Assembly (NCBI GenBank): GCA_016871395.1
Contig: VFYV01000002.1
Span: 62,001 to 126,000, forward strand
Origin: Actinomycetota bacterium
GTDB lineage: Bacteria > Actinomycetota > Acidimicrobiia > Acidimicrobiales > Ilumatobacteraceae
DNA length: 64,000 nucleotides
Reading direction: 5' to 3'
A program made the translations under genes and the position numbers. Positions 52,176 to 62,834 of this stretch are shown here, in pieces. The stretch's first letter is position 1. Every line of letters starts with the position of its first letter. A model generated the notes under the pieces. It made no database searches. It saw only the letters and a program-made list of their open reading frames with translations, and was not told where the DNA came from.

Positions 52176-52757
52176 TCAGGGCTTGGGATCCTTGGTTTGT
52201 GGCGGCACGTTGATCTCATCACCCGGCAGGATCACCACCGAGGCGTCGACCCAACCGTTGGCGGCCATCAGTGCGGAGGCCTCGACTCCCAACTTGTCGG
52301 CGATTCGCGAGATACAGCAGTCGCCGTCGACCACCGTGTACCTGGTGTACTGAGTGTTGTTGGGCGACGGTGACGTGCTGTCGGTCGGCATCGGCAGACC
52401 CGGCAGGGTCGTTGCTTTGCTGGCCGTGGGCGGGATCAGGATCGTCGCACCGATCGCGAGTGGGTGCAGAACGCCCTCGGGCCAGTTGTTGTACGCCGCC
52501 AATTCGTCGGGCTTCACGCCGAACGTGGAAGCGATTCCGTACACCGAGTCACCCTTGACGATGGTGTAGGCAATCGGAGGCGGCAACGTGTTCGCCGGGT
52601 CGAGGGTGGTCACGACCGACGGCGGGGTGGTCGCGTAATTGGTGCTGCTCAAGGGGCGCAGCGTGGTGGCCGTAGCCCCCGGATCACCTCCACATGCTGC
52701 CGCCACCGACAACGCGAGGAGAGCAAGGGCGCCAGCGGTGAAACGCTTCGTCGACAC
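52176..52757 (-). CDS. LysM-domain lipoprotein
   Basis: A 193 aa exported protein. The N-terminus STKRFTAGALALLALSVAAAC is a signal peptide with a lipobox-like end. Two LysM motifs follow (IAYTIVKGDSVYGIASTFGVK...LIPP and TRYTVVDGDCCISRIADKLGV...INVPP), separated by Ser/Thr/Pro-rich linkers, so it likely binds peptidoglycan. A GTG at 52757 gives a compact signal peptide; an ATG at 52793 would add 12 residues. An unusual CC pair sits in the second LysM. Confidence 0.8.
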   Translation of the reverse strand: MSTKRFTAGALALLALSVAAACGGDPGATATTLRPLSSTNYATTPPSVVTTLDPANTLPPPIAYTIVKGDSVYGIASTFGVKPDELAAYNNWPEGVLHPLAIGATILIPPTASKATTLPGLPMPTDSTSPSPNNTQYTRYTVVDGDCCISRIADKLGVEASALMAANGWVDASVVILPGDEINVPPQTKDPKP

Positions 52758-52829
52758 GCCCACCAATCTAGATCGCCGAAGGGCTCCGGACATGGCAGTC
52801 GGGGGCAGCGATGAACGTCCGATCGATTT

Positions 52830-54281
52830 TCACACCAAGGGTCGGGCCGTGGGCGCAATCGGGGCGGGAAGCGTCGTCTCCCCCATCAGTCGCTCATCGA
52901 CCCCGGCTGCACAAGCTCGTCCCTCGGCGATCGCCCACACGATCAGGCTTTGACCCCGCCCCATGTCGCCGGCCACGAAAACACCAGGGACATTCGTCAT
53001 GTAGTTATCGTCGCGCTTCAGGTTGCCACGTTGGTCGAACTCGACGCCCAACTTGTCGAGCCAGCCACCCTTTTCCGGCCCGACAAAACCGAGGGCGAGG
53101 AACACGAAGTCCGCCGGGATCTCACGATCGGATCCCTCCACCTTGACGAACCGACCATCTCTCGACTCGACCTCGTGCAGTAGGAGGGATTTCACCCGTC
53201 CGTTGCCGTCGTCGACGAATCGCTCCGTGCTCACGCTGTACAAACGCTCGCCCCCTTCTTCATGGGCCGAGGTCACCTTGTAGACCATGGCGAATTGCGG
53301 CCACGGGTTGTTGTCCCCGCGCGTCCCGGGCGGTTCGGGCATGATCTCGAGTTGAGTCACCGACGTGGCCCCCTGACGATGCGCCGTTCCCAGGCAGTCG
53401 GCTCCGGTGTCGCCGCCACCGATGATGACAACGTGCTTACCGTTCACGTTGATCGGAGAGTCCGCGAGATCACCCTCCTGGACACGATTGGCATACGGCA
53501 AGTACTCCATCGCCTGATGAATTCCCGCCAATTCGCGCCCCGGAACCGGAAGGTCGCGCCACGCCGTCGCACCACACGCCAACACGACCGCGTCGTGTGA
53601 CGCCATCAAGACATCGATGTCCACGTTCTGTCCGACGACCGCGTTGGTGCGGAACTCGGTCCCCTCAGCCTCCATCTGCGTGATTCGCCGATCGAGATGA
53701 CGCTTCTCCATTTTGAATTCGGGAATGCCGTAGCGCAGCAGTCCGCCGATGCGGTCGGCGCGCTCGAGCACCACCACCTCGTGACCGGCCCGCGTGAGTT
53801 GCTGAGCAACGGCCAAACCCGCCGGGCCCGACCCAATCACCGCCACCCGACGCCCGGTCTTCACCGATGGCAGTTGAGGCACGACCCAACCCTCGGACCA
53901 CGCCCGGTCGATGATCTCCACCTCGACCTGTTTGATCGCCACCGGAGGCGCATTGATGCCCACCACGCAGGCCGACTCACACGGGGCCGGACACAGTCGG
54001 CCGGTGAATTCGGGGAAGTTGTTCGTGGCGTGTAGACGGTCGATGGCGTCGCGCCAGTGATCGCGATACACGAGGTCGTTCCAATCGGGGATCAGGTTGC
54101 CCAGCGGACAGCCGTTGTTGCAGAACGGGATTCCGCAGTCCATGCAGCGTCCGGCTTGCGTCCTCAAGGTGTCGCTATCGAACGGCTCGTAGACCTCTTT
54201 CCAGTCGCGCAGACGCACCCGAACCGGGCGGTGCTTGGGCGTTTGGCGATCCCATTTCAAGAATCCGGTCGTCTCACCCAC
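52830..54281 (-). CDS. gltD: Glutamate synthase, small (beta) subunit
   Basis: A 483 aa NADPH-dependent subunit that passes electrons to GltB. The N-terminal [4Fe-4S] cysteines are in [18 protein letters not shown], the FAD motif is [15 protein letters not shown], and the NADPH motif is [13 protein letters not shown]. Length and motifs are normal. Its start overlaps the end of gltB by eight bases. Confidence 0.95.
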   Translation of the reverse strand: MGETTGFLKWDRQTPKHRPVRVRLRDWKEVYEPFDSDTLRTQAGRCMDCGIPFCNNGCPLGNLIPDWNDLVYRDHWRDAIDRLHATNNFPEFTGRLCPAPCESACVVGINAPPVAIKQVEVEIIDRAWSEGWVVPQLPSVKTGRRVAVIGSGPAGLAVAQQLTRAGHEVVVLERADRIGGLLRYGIPEFKMEKRHLDRRITQMEAEGTEFRTNAVVGQNVDIDVLMASHDAVVLACGATAWRDLPVPGRELAGIHQAMEYLPYANRVQEGDLADSPINVNGKHVVIIGGGDTGADCLGTAHRQGATSVTQLEIMPEPPGTRGDNNPWPQFAMVYKVTSAHEEGGERLYSVSTERFVDDGNGRVKSLLLHEVESRDGRFVKVEGSDREIPADFVFLALGFVGPEKGGWLDKLGVEFDQRGNLKRDDNYMTNVPGVFVAGDMGRGQSLIVWAIAEGRACAAGVDERLMGETTLPAPIAPTARPLV

Positions 54282-57200
54282 GCGACACCTCCATCACCCG
54301 ATCGAGTGTCTCCTGCTCGCTGCGACCCGAGGCGCGAGCTTCCTCCATCACGGCCAACACCCGCTTGAAGTCACGGGGCATCACCTTGCGGAAGTTCGCC
54401 AACTCGGTGTCCCACGACGCCAGCACCCGCGCACCGACGGCACTGTCGGTCTCGGCGACATGGCGTTGGATCGTCGAATGGAGGAACTCGATGTCCGACG
54501 GATCGAGGGCCTCCAACTCCACCATCTCATAGTTGACCTTCGCACCGAAGACCCCGTACGGGTCGTGGACATAGGCGATCCCACCGCTCATGCCGGCGGC
54601 GAAGTTGCGACCGGTCGGGCCGAGAACCACCACGCGTCCACCGGTCATGTACTCACATCCATGATCGCCGAGACCCTCGACCACCGCGGTCACACCGGAG
54701 TTGCGCACGCAGAAGCGCTCACCCACGATGCCCCGCAGGAAGATTTCTCCCCCCGTAGCGCCGTAGCCGATCACGTTGCCCGCGATGATGTTGTCCTCGG
54801 CCGAGAACGTCGCCGCTTGGTCGGGACGCACCACGATTCGACCGCCCGACAGGCCTTTCCCGACGTAATCGTTGGCGTCACCTTCCAACCGAAGGGTTAT
54901 TCCCTTGGGCACGAAGGCGCCGAAACTCTGTCCGGCCGAGCCCGTGAAGTCGATGCTGATCGTGTCGTCAGGGAGTCCGGCGCCGCCCCACTTACGGGTG
55001 ACAGCGTTGCCCAACATGGTTCCCACGGTTCGATTCACGTTGCGAATCGATCGTGCGAACCGAACCGGTATTCCGGATTCGATGGCTGCCGAAGCCGTCG
55101 CGATGAGTTCGTTGTCCAACGCCTCGGCGAGACCGTGATCTTGCTCGACGCTGTGGAACATCGTCTGTCCGTACGGGTTGCTGGCCACGGTGAGGATCGG
55201 CGAGATGTCGAGTCCCCGGGCTTTCCAGTGGTCGACAGCCTTCTTCGTGTCGAGGATCTCGCTGTGACCGACCATCTCTTCGATGGAGCGAAAACCGAGC
55301 GAGGCCATGATCTCGCGCACTTCCTCGGCGATGAACTCGAAGAAATTCACGACGAACTCGGGCTGGCCGGTGAAACGAGCCCGCAGAACCGGGTTCTGTG
55401 TCGCCACGCCGACCGGACAGGTGTCGAGATGACAAACGCGCATCATCACGCAACCACTCACCACCAGAGGTGCGGTGGCGAAACCGAATTCCTCGGCACC
55501 GAGCAAGGCCGCGATCACCACGTCGCGACCGGTTTTCATCTGACCGTCGGCCTGCACCACGATGCGATCGCGCAATCCGTTCAGAAGCAACGTCTGCTGA
55601 GTCTCGGCGAGCCCCAGTTCCCACGGGGCACCGGCGTGCTTCAGTGACGTCAGTGGCGACGCGCCGGTCCCACCATCATGGCCCGAGATCAGCACGACAT
55701 CAGCCTTGGCCTTGCTCACACCCGCGGCCACGGTTCCCACGCCGACTTCGGCCACCAATTTCACGTGGACGCGCGCCGAGGGGTTCGAGTTCTTCAGGTC
55801 ATGGATCAACTGCTTCAGATCCTCGATCGAGTAGATGTCGTGGTGCGGTGGCGGACTGATGAGTCCGACCCCCGGAGTGCTGTGGCGCGTCTTGGCCACC
55901 CACGGATACACCTTGTGACCCGGCAACTGGCCACCCTCGCCGGGCTTGGCGCCTTGGGCCATCTTGATTTGAAGATCGTCGGCGTTCACGAGGTATTCGC
56001 TGGTGACACCGAAGCGCCCGGAAGCCACCTGCTTGATGGCCGAGCGACGGGCCGGGTCGTACAGGCGCTCAGGATCCTCGCCACCCTCGCCGGTGTTGCT
56101 CTTACCACCGATGGAGTTCATCGCGATCGCCAGCGTCTCGTGAGCCTCAGCCGAGATGGATCCGTAACTCATCGCGCCGGTGGAGAATCGCTTCACGATG
56201 TCACCGACACTCTCCACCTCGTCGATCGGGACCGGCGCACGCCCCGTGTCCGCGAAATCGAAAAGGCCACGCAACGTTGCCAGATGCTTCGACTGGTCAT
56301 CGACCAGACTGGTGTACTGCTTGAAAATGTCGTAGCGCTTCGCGCGCGTCGCGTGCTGCAACTTGAAGACCGTCTCCGGATTGAACAGGTGGTACTCGCC
56401 CTCGCGACGCCACTGGTACTCGCCACCCAGTTCCAATTTGCGGTGTGCCCGACGCTCCGGATTGCGCGGATAGGCCACGGCGTGGCGCGCGGCAACTTCG
56501 GCGGCGATCTCGTCGAGACCGATGCCGCCGAGACGGCTGACGGTTCCGGTGAAGTACTCGTCGACCAGATCCGATGCCAAGCCGATGGCCTCGAAGATCT
56601 GGGCACCGGTGTACGAGGCCACGGTGCTGACGCCCATCTTCGACATCACTTTCAACACTCCCTTACCGGAAGCCTTTATGTACTTCTTCAACGCGACCGC
56701 CGGATCCACCGATCCGAGATCGTGCAGATTCTCACGGATCATGTCCTCGATGGACTCGAACGCCAGATAAGGGTTGATGGCCCCGGCGCCGAAACCGATC
56801 AGCAGGGCCATGTGGTGGACCTCGCGGGCATCTCCCGATTCGACGACCAGACCAACCTGCGTGCGCTTTTTCTCGCGGATCAAGTGGTGGTGGACGGCCG
56901 CGGTGAGCAACAACGATGGAACAGGTGCCAGCACCTCGTCACTGTTGCGATCCGACAGAATGATCACGCGAGCACCGGCGTCGATGGCGGCCGACACGTC
57001 ACGGCGGATGTCGTCGAGAGTCTCCATCAATGCCGATCCCCCGCCGGACACGCGATACAAACCGGACACCACGTGAGCCCGAAGCTCGGGATGTGACCCG
57101 TCATCATCGGCATGGACGATGCGCGACAACTCGTCGTTGTCGATCACCGGGAACGGTAGAACCAATTGACGACAACTACCGGGGCCGGGGGCCAGCAGGT

Positions 57201-58836
57201 TCGACTCGGGGCCGACCGTGGAGCCGACGCTGGTCACCACCTCCTCGCGGATGGCGTCGAGCGGCGGATTGGTGACCTGAGCGAACAATTGTTGGAAGTA
57301 GTCGAACAACAGACGCGGGCGGTCGGACAGCACGGCGATCGGAGTGTCGGTTCCCATCGAACCGATCGGCTCGGTTCCGGTCTTGGCCGTCGGGGCCAGG
57401 ATGACCTTCATTTCCTCGTGCGTGTACCCGAACATCTGCTGACGCCGAATGACGCTGTCGTGGCTGTAGACGACGTGCTCCTGCTCGGGCAGATCGGCCA
57501 ACTCCACCAACCCATCGGCCAGCCAGTCCTCGTACGGGTGCTCGGCCGCCAACGTCTGCTTTATCTCCTCGTCGTCGACGATGCGACCCTGAGCCGTGTC
57601 GATGAGGAACATCCGACCCGGCTGCAGACGACCCTTGCGCACCACCTTGGACTGCTCGATTTCGAGGACTCCGACCTCGGAGGCCATCACGACCAGGCCG
57701 TCTTCCATGACCCAATAGCGACTCGGACGAAGTCCGTTGCGATCGAGCACGGCTCCGATGACGGTGCCGTCGGTGAACGCGACGCTGGCCGGGCCGTCCC
57801 ACGGTTCCATCAACGAGGCGTGGAAGCGGTAGAAGGCGCGCTTCTTGGCGTCCATCGTCTCGTGGTTCTCCCACGCCTCGGGGATCATCATCAAAACGGC
57901 ATGGGGCAGTGAGCGACCGCCGAGGTGGAGCAACTCGAGCACTTCGTCGAACGACGCCGAGTCGCTTCCTCCCGGCGTGCAAATGGGGAACGCACGCTCG
58001 AGGCCCGGAAGGAGGTCGGACTGCAGCAGTGCCTCGCGGGTGCGCATCCAGTTACGGTTTCCCTGAACCGTGTTGATCTCTCCGTTGTGGGCGATGAATC
58101 GGTACGGATGGGCCAGCGGCCACGACGGGAACGTGTTCGTCGAGAATCGGCTGTGAACCAGAGCCAGCGCGCTCTCCACGCGCTCATCGGCCAAGTCGGG
58201 ATAGAAAGCGCCGAGTTGCGGCGTCGTGAACATGCCCTTGTAGATGAGCGTGCGACTGCTCAAGGACGGGAAGTAGGTCTTCTGTTGCGCGGGGAGGTCG
58301 TGCTCGATTCTCTTGCGGGCCACGAACACTTTGCGGTCGAGGGCGATGTCGGTGGCACCGGCGGGATCGGTGACGAAGATCTGACGAAAGGTGGGCATGA
58401 CGGCGCGAGCGCCCTGGCCCAAGGCGCTCGGGTCGACAGGGACGGAACGCCAACCGAGAACGGTCAGGCCCTCGTCGGCGAAGATCGCTTCGATGGCCGC
58501 CTGAGCTTGTGCGGCAACGTTCTCGTCGACCGGAAGGAAGGCCATGCCGACCGCGTAGGCGCCCCGACGGGGGAGCTCGAAGCCCGCCACGGCGCGCAAA
58601 AAACGATCGGGCACCTGGATGAGAACGCCGGCGCCGTCACCGGTATCGGCCTCGGCCCCCGTGGCACCGCGATGCTCCATGTTGCACAGGGCTCCCAAAC
58701 TGCGCGCCACGATGTCGTGACTGGCTCGACCGTGGATGTCGGCGACGAAGGAGACACCGCAGGCGTCATGTTCGAAGCGGGGGTCGTACAACCCTTGCGC
58801 AGGCGGCAAGCCCGAGGCTGAAGTGTGGGAGGGCAT
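54274..58836 (-). CDS. gltB: Glutamate synthase, large (alpha) subunit
   Basis: A 1520 aa enzyme that makes two glutamates from glutamine and 2-oxoglutarate. A short propeptide ends before Cys26 (HDACGVSF), the catalytic N-terminal nucleophile of the glutaminase. The FMN/synthase domain and the [3Fe-4S] cysteines ([14 protein letters not shown]) follow, then the C-terminal beta-helix ([21 protein letters not shown]). I chose the ATG at 58836; a GTG 21 bases upstream is possible. The ~155-base leader upstream holds its promoter. Confidence 0.95.
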   Translation of the reverse strand: MPSHTSASGLPPAQGLYDPRFEHDACGVSFVADIHGRASHDIVARSLGALCNMEHRGATGAEADTGDGAGVLIQVPDRFLRAVAGFELPRRGAYAVGMAFLPVDENVAAQAQAAIEAIFADEGLTVLGWRSVPVDPSALGQGARAVMPTFRQIFVTDPAGATDIALDRKVFVARKRIEHDLPAQQKTYFPSLSSRTLIYKGMFTTPQLGAFYPDLADERVESALALVHSRFSTNTFPSWPLAHPYRFIAHNGEINTVQGNRNWMRTREALLQSDLLPGLERAFPICTPGGSDSASFDEVLELLHLGGRSLPHAVLMMIPEAWENHETMDAKKRAFYRFHASLMEPWDGPASVAFTDGTVIGAVLDRNGLRPSRYWVMEDGLVVMASEVGVLEIEQSKVVRKGRLQPGRMFLIDTAQGRIVDDEEIKQTLAAEHPYEDWLADGLVELADLPEQEHVVYSHDSVIRRQQMFGYTHEEMKVILAPTAKTGTEPIGSMGTDTPIAVLSDRPRLLFDYFQQLFAQVTNPPLDAIREEVVTSVGSTVGPESNLLAPGPGSCRQLVLPFPVIDNDELSRIVHADDDGSHPELRAHVVSGLYRVSGGGSALMETLDDIRRDVSAAIDAGARVIILSDRNSDEVLAPVPSLLLTAAVHHHLIREKKRTQVGLVVESGDAREVHHMALLIGFGAGAINPYLAFESIEDMIRENLHDLGSVDPAVALKKYIKASGKGVLKVMSKMGVSTVASYTGAQIFEAIGLASDLVDEYFTGTVSRLGGIGLDEIAAEVAARHAVAYPRNPERRAHRKLELGGEYQWRREGEYHLFNPETVFKLQHATRAKRYDIFKQYTSLVDDQSKHLATLRGLFDFADTGRAPVPIDEVESVGDIVKRFSTGAMSYGSISAEAHETLAIAMNSIGGKSNTGEGGEDPERLYDPARRSAIKQVASGRFGVTSEYLVNADDLQIKMAQGAKPGEGGQLPGHKVYPWVAKTRHSTPGVGLISPPPHHDIYSIEDLKQLIHDLKNSNPSARVHVKLVAEVGVGTVAAGVSKAKADVVLISGHDGGTGASPLTSLKHAGAPWELGLAETQQTLLLNGLRDRIVVQADGQMKTGRDVVIAALLGAEEFGFATAPLVVSGCVMMRVCHLDTCPVGVATQNPVLRARFTGQPEFVVNFFEFIAEEVREIMASLGFRSIEEMVGHSEILDTKKAVDHWKARGLDISPILTVASNPYGQTMFHSVEQDHGLAEALDNELIATASAAIESGIPVRFARSIRNVNRTVGTMLGNAVTRKWGGAGLPDDTISIDFTGSAGQSFGAFVPKGITLRLEGDANDYVGKGLSGGRIVVRPDQAATFSAEDNIIAGNVIGYGATGGEIFLRGIVGERFCVRNSGVTAVVEGLGDHGCEYMTGGRVVVLGPTGRNFAAGMSGGIAYVHDPYGVFGAKVNYEMVELEALDPSDIEFLHSTIQRHVAETDSAVGARVLASWDTELANFRKVMPRDFKRVLAVMEEARASGRSEQETLDRVMEVSRG

Positions 58837-58991
58837 CGTTTTCACTTTCGGGTCCACGAACGCGACGGTCCGGTTTTTGACCCTCGGGACGACGCTGGCC
58901 CGAATGGTGATCTAACCCTATCCCCCAGCCGCCACGTTCAGGGGGGTGGATTACCCCGATCGAGGCGTGATTCCTGCCACCGACCGGGCCG
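58837..58991 (-). promoter_or_regulatory. gltBD leader/promoter region
   Basis: The 155 bases between gltB and the upstream enoyl-CoA hydratase gene must contain the gltBD promoter. No riboswitch fold or clear operator was recognised; several C- and G-rich runs are present. Confidence 0.3.
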
Positions 58992-59801
58992 TCAGACGAA
59001 GGTGGCGGGCCGCTTCTCGAAGTTCGACATGACCGCTTCCACCTGATTCGGACGCCCGATGAGCGAGCTGATCACCCGACGCTCCTCGGCGAACTGCTCG
59101 GCGGCGTCATGGTTGACCAGTCGGTTGAAGAGTTCCTTGGCTCCACGGACCGCATCGGGACTGCGTCCGGCGATCTCGGCGGCCATGGCCAGCGCGTCGG
59201 CCCGCGGATCCGGCGACAGGCGCGTGGCGAGCCCGAGCGCGAAAGCCTCTCGACCATCGAACACCCGGGCCGTGAACGTCAGTTCCTTGGCTACGTCCGG
59301 ACGGACCAACCGCGACAACACCAAGGTGCCGGTCATGTCGGGCACCAGACCCCAGTGCGCCTCGCGAACCGACATCTGAGTATCGGGATGGACGATTCGG
59401 ATGTCGGCACCGAGGCAGATCTGAATTCCTCCCCCGAGCGCGTGACCGTGAACGGCGGCTATCACGGGCACCGGGATCTCCTGCCACACCCACGCAACCT
59501 GCTGGCCCAAGTGGGTGATTCGACCCGGCACCATGTTGCCCGGACTGCCCTCACTGTTCGTCGAGCCACCACCACCGGCCATCTGCTGGAACGACCCGAA
59601 GTCGAGACCGGCACAAAACGACGACCCCTCGCCCGACAAGACGACCGCGCGCACGCCGGCCTCGCACTTCAACCGCTCCCCGGCGTGCGCCAGAGCGAGG
59701 AACATCTCGCTGTCGAGCGCGTTGCGCTTGTCGGCTCGGTTCATGCGCACGTCGGCCACGCCGTTGGAAACGGTTATCGAAACTCGATCCTCAAAAGACA
59801 T
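58992..59801 (-). CDS. Enoyl-CoA hydratase/isomerase (crotonase) family protein
   Basis: A 269 aa crotonase-fold protein. NRADKRNALDSEM and GEGSSFCAGLDFGSF form the oxyanion-hole region, and AAVHGHALGGGIQICLGADIRI is the second signature. The two catalytic glutamates of true hydratases are not both clear (MSVREAHWGLVPD contains one candidate), so isomerase or hydrolase activity is also possible. The ATG at 59801 is the natural family start; a longer frame enters the divergent gene. It lies just before the gltBD leader. Confidence 0.85.
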   Translation of the reverse strand: MSFEDRVSITVSNGVADVRMNRADKRNALDSEMFLALAHAGERLKCEAGVRAVVLSGEGSSFCAGLDFGSFQQMAGGGGSTNSEGSPGNMVPGRITHLGQQVAWVWQEIPVPVIAAVHGHALGGGIQICLGADIRIVHPDTQMSVREAHWGLVPDMTGTLVLSRLVRPDVAKELTFTARVFDGREAFALGLATRLSPDPRADALAMAAEIAGRSPDAVRGAKELFNRLVNHDAAEQFAEERRVISSLIGRPNQVEAVMSNFEKRPATFV

Positions 59802-59826
59802 GCGGGCATCCTGCCAGAATCGTGTC

Positions 59827-61380
59827 GTGATTGAAAATCGTCGGCGTCGCCCGGGCGAGCGCACCATGGCGTGCGTCGTGGCGGCCATGGCGGCGGTGGC
59901 GGTGGGACTCGTGCAATTCCGCCACGGAATCGTGCACCTGCTCGACACCGTCTCGTACTGGAGTGGTGCGCAAGCCGTCGCCGACGGACACCCTTTCACG
60001 ACCCGCTTGGCTCCGTCGTTTTCCAACTTCAGCGCAGTCGAGTTCGCCGAGCGAGGCGGGCGCATCCCCTTCGTCGACTTTCCGGTCGCCTATCCGCTTT
60101 CGGCGGGGAGCCTCGGGGCATTCATCGGTGTACGACGCGCCATGCAACTACTGAGCATCCTCGCTCTGGCCGCCATCGCATGGTCCGTTGTGGCCGGCAC
60201 CGATCGTCGTACCCCCGTGCGGCGCATCTGGTTCATGGCCGTGGCGGGCGTGGCGATGGTGATGCTTCCGGCCACCCGCTTGGTAACCCAGGGAGCGCTC
60301 TCCGAGCCGCTCTTTTGCGCGCTGTGCCTGTGGCTGGTCGTTGCATTGGCCCGCTTCCGAGAGGGTGGGGGCTTGCGACCCGTCATCGTTTTGGGAACGC
60401 TCGTCGGACTGCTTCGTTTCATCGGTGCTCCCCTCGTCGTGTTGGTGGCTTGGGAACACCACCGCCGACATCGAGATCCACGTAAGGCCGCCCTCATCGC
60501 TTCGGCCATGGTCACCCCGTCGGCGCTCAACGCCCTGTGGGCGTCTTTCTCCGGGGGAGGCCACAACGCGGGTTGGCGCGGTCTGCAGCGAGCAGATGTC
60601 GAAACTCTCGTCCGCTCGGTCGGGGGTTGGTTCGACTCTCGACAAGGCGACCTACGGCGCACCTACTTCACTCTCGACGGACCGAGTTGGTGGTCGTGGA
60701 TCACGACTCTGGCATGGCTCGTCCTCATGGCTCTCGCCCTGTTCGGTCTGCTCCGCAAGCGCTCTCGCCTGCCCGCCACGGCCGAACTGGCGTTGGTCTC
60801 TTCGGCCATCGTCACGGCCGGTTTGGTGGCCGGGATGGCCGGCTTCGACGGTTTGGTCATCGCCGACAATCGGTTGATGCTGCCGTCGGGCTTGCTCACG
60901 CTGGCAGCGATCTTCTGGACCGTCTCGGCCCGACCGGAATTTCGCCGTCGCCTGACTTTCGTCCCCGTCGTGGCGCTGATCGGTTGGACGTTGGTTGCTG
61001 TCGACCCCGGCAACTTGGCCGAGAGTTTCAGCGACAACAGTGGCCCCCGCTCGTACTCCGTCGCCGCCGACGATCTGGGCGCGTCGATCGTGGTGTCGAA
61101 TGACGCCGACGCGCTCCATTGGGACACCGGCATTCCGGCCGCTTACGCGCCCCTCGCCTTGAAACCGCTCACCGGCGAATTGGTCGACGAAGTTCCGTTG
61201 TACGAGCAACTTCCCTGTGCGTTGTCGCGCAACGATGGTGTCGTCGTGCTCTCCGCCGAGGCCACGTTCTCGGTGGTGAATCGCGGTTTGCTCGACGCTC
61301 AAGTCGAGACCGGGCGATTGACCTTCGAGCCGATGGAAGGGGCCGACGTCTATCGGCCAACCGAAGACGCCTGCCGTTGA
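59827..61380 (+). CDS. Polytopic membrane protein, glycosyltransferase-like
   Basis: A 517 aa protein with about 9-11 hydrophobic segments (for example AMAAVAVGLVQF, IWFMAVAGVAMVMLP, LFCALCLWLVVALA, LALFGLLRK) and a soluble C-terminal part. The first loop has a DTVSYWSGAQAVADGHPF stretch, similar in kind to GT-C mannosyltransferase loops that begin with an acidic residue. It is divergent from the crotonase gene and starts at GTG. Function probably lies in cell-envelope glycan building. Family not certain. Confidence 0.65.
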   Translation: MIENRRRRPGERTMACVVAAMAAVAVGLVQFRHGIVHLLDTVSYWSGAQAVADGHPFTTRLAPSFSNFSAVEFAERGGRIPFVDFPVAYPLSAGSLGAFIGVRRAMQLLSILALAAIAWSVVAGTDRRTPVRRIWFMAVAGVAMVMLPATRLVTQGALSEPLFCALCLWLVVALARFREGGGLRPVIVLGTLVGLLRFIGAPLVVLVAWEHHRRHRDPRKAALIASAMVTPSALNALWASFSGGGHNAGWRGLQRADVETLVRSVGGWFDSRQGDLRRTYFTLDGPSWWSWITTLAWLVLMALALFGLLRKRSRLPATAELALVSSAIVTAGLVAGMAGFDGLVIADNRLMLPSGLLTLAAIFWTVSARPEFRRRLTFVPVVALIGWTLVAVDPGNLAESFSDNSGPRSYSVAADDLGASIVVSNDADALHWDTGIPAAYAPLALKPLTGELVDEVPLYEQLPCALSRNDGVVVLSAEATFSVVNRGLLDAQVETGRLTFEPMEGADVYRPTEDACR

Positions 61381-62834
61381 CGGATGTTTCGAAACAGGGC
61401 AGTGATCAGAACCGCCGCCACGACCGTGGCGAGCGGATCGACCATGGTTCGAAAGCGAGCCTGCTCGCCCAGTTCGGCCACGGCACCCACGACGACGGAG
61501 AACGCGATCGTGAACGACGTCGCCACGAATGTCACGTCATTGGTGGTCAGTGCTCGACGACGCGACCGGCGCACCAACACACGCACCCCGGCCATGATCG
61601 ACAGCGAGTACAGCAGGATGAGCGACAATCCGAAGTCGACCGGAGCCTCCAGTTGTCCATAGATCGGTGTCCCCCACCCGTACGTGGACAGGACGCCACC
61701 CATGTCGAGGCGTGCAATGGAAAATGTGGTGTCCAAGAACCTCATCACGATCGAATCGCTCTCCGAGGGATAAGTCGCGACGGCGAAGGTCGCTCGCAAC
61801 GACCACATGCGCCCCTCCAACCACACCTCGGGATGCTCGCGAATCACTGCCATCGCGTCGTCGCCGGCCATCGAGAAGATGGGAAGGAAGCACTCGTAGT
61901 TGAAGTTCGGGCTCCACCGATCGGTCGTTCGCGTGGCCTCGGAGAGGGACCGATGATCGTGCTCCGGTTCGCAGGGCGGCATCGCGTCGGCGTACAGCTC
62001 GTAATTGCCGAAGGGTCCGATCATGGCGATCTCGGAAACGTCGCCGTCGGCGTACATCTTCTCGAGGTCCTCTCGTGGCAACACCGGAATCACCGCGCGT
62101 TGCAGATTCATACCGAACCAACTCGACAGGGTGGCCTCTCCGACGAGGAATTGGTTCTTGACCATCCAGCCCCCGACCACCAGCACCGGCACGGCCAGCG
62201 CAGCCAGCGTCGTGCGGCGATCAATGTGCCGACGCACCAACCACAGGCCGAGCACGATCAGCGCGAGGGCCCAGATCGGGTGGTAAAGGCTTCGGGTCAT
62301 GGTCGTCGCGGTCACGAGCACCGCCAACATGAACACACCGCGTCGGGAATTCGGCATCGAAGTGAGGCGCGACAACGTCACCGCGACAGCCAACAAGAGA
62401 ACCCCGACGGCCAACTCGTAGGTGGGCTCGAAGACCCCCTTCAACACCTCCGGGTTGGTAGTGGCGATCACGGCCACCACCACCGCCCACCGACGTGACA
62501 GACCGAGCGATTCCCCGAGTTCGGCGGCCAGGGCGGCACCGATCAGACCGATGAGGGCCATCAGCAATTGCAGCGTCGCCGAGTCTCCGATCGGCGACAA
62601 CCACGCCATGCCGCCGATGAGGAGGTTCCACAACGGTGGCTGTACGTGCAAGTTCCACACACTGCGCAAAGGATCGGTCGACAACACGTCCCAGGGGATC
62701 AGTTGCCATCCGTAACTCAGATAGCGCGCGTCGAATCGCTGACCGGTGAGACTCACGGCGACGTACACGACCGCCCACACAGCAGCCGCTTTCGTCCCAC
62801 CCCGACTCCAGAGAGTTTCGAGGAACCTTTTCAT
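61350..62834 (-). CDS. Polytopic membrane protein, probable GT-C type glycosyltransferase
   Basis: A 494 aa protein with many transmembrane helices and a large periplasmic-type loop (residues ~250-360). The early loop has WDVLSTDPLRSVWNLHVQPPLWNLLIGG, resembling the acceptor loop of PMT/ArnT-like enzymes, including an acidic residue. Its ATG overlaps the stop of the upstream acyltransferase (ATGA), so both work in the same process. Its 3' end overlaps the convergent membrane protein gene by 31 bases. Confidence 0.7.
   Translation of the reverse strand: MKRFLETLWSRGGTKAAAVWAVVYVAVSLTGQRFDARYLSYGWQLIPWDVLSTDPLRSVWNLHVQPPLWNLLIGGMAWLSPIGDSATLQLLMALIGLIGAALAAELGESLGLSRRWAVVVAVIATTNPEVLKGVFEPTYELAVGVLLLAVAVTLSRLTSMPNSRRGVFMLAVLVTATTMTRSLYHPIWALALIVLGLWLVRRHIDRRTTLAALAVPVLVVGGWMVKNQFLVGEATLSSWFGMNLQRAVIPVLPREDLEKMYADGDVSEIAMIGPFGNYELYADAMPPCEPEHDHRSLSEATRTTDRWSPNFNYECFLPIFSMAGDDAMAVIREHPEVWLEGRMWSLRATFAVATYPSESDSIVMRFLDTTFSIARLDMGGVLSTYGWGTPIYGQLEAPVDFGLSLILLYSLSIMAGVRVLVRRSRRRALTTNDVTFVATSFTIAFSVVVGAVAELGEQARFRTMVDPLATVVAAVLITALFRNIRQRQASSVGR

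Noticed and set aside
58837..58991. Riboswitch in front of gltB
   Set aside because: No conserved riboswitch core could be recognised by eye; only G/C-rich runs are seen.
59802..60065. Possible N-terminal extension of the enoyl-CoA hydratase family protein
   Set aside because: It overlaps the divergent membrane protein gene and shows no conserved features; MSFEDRVSI is the usual start.
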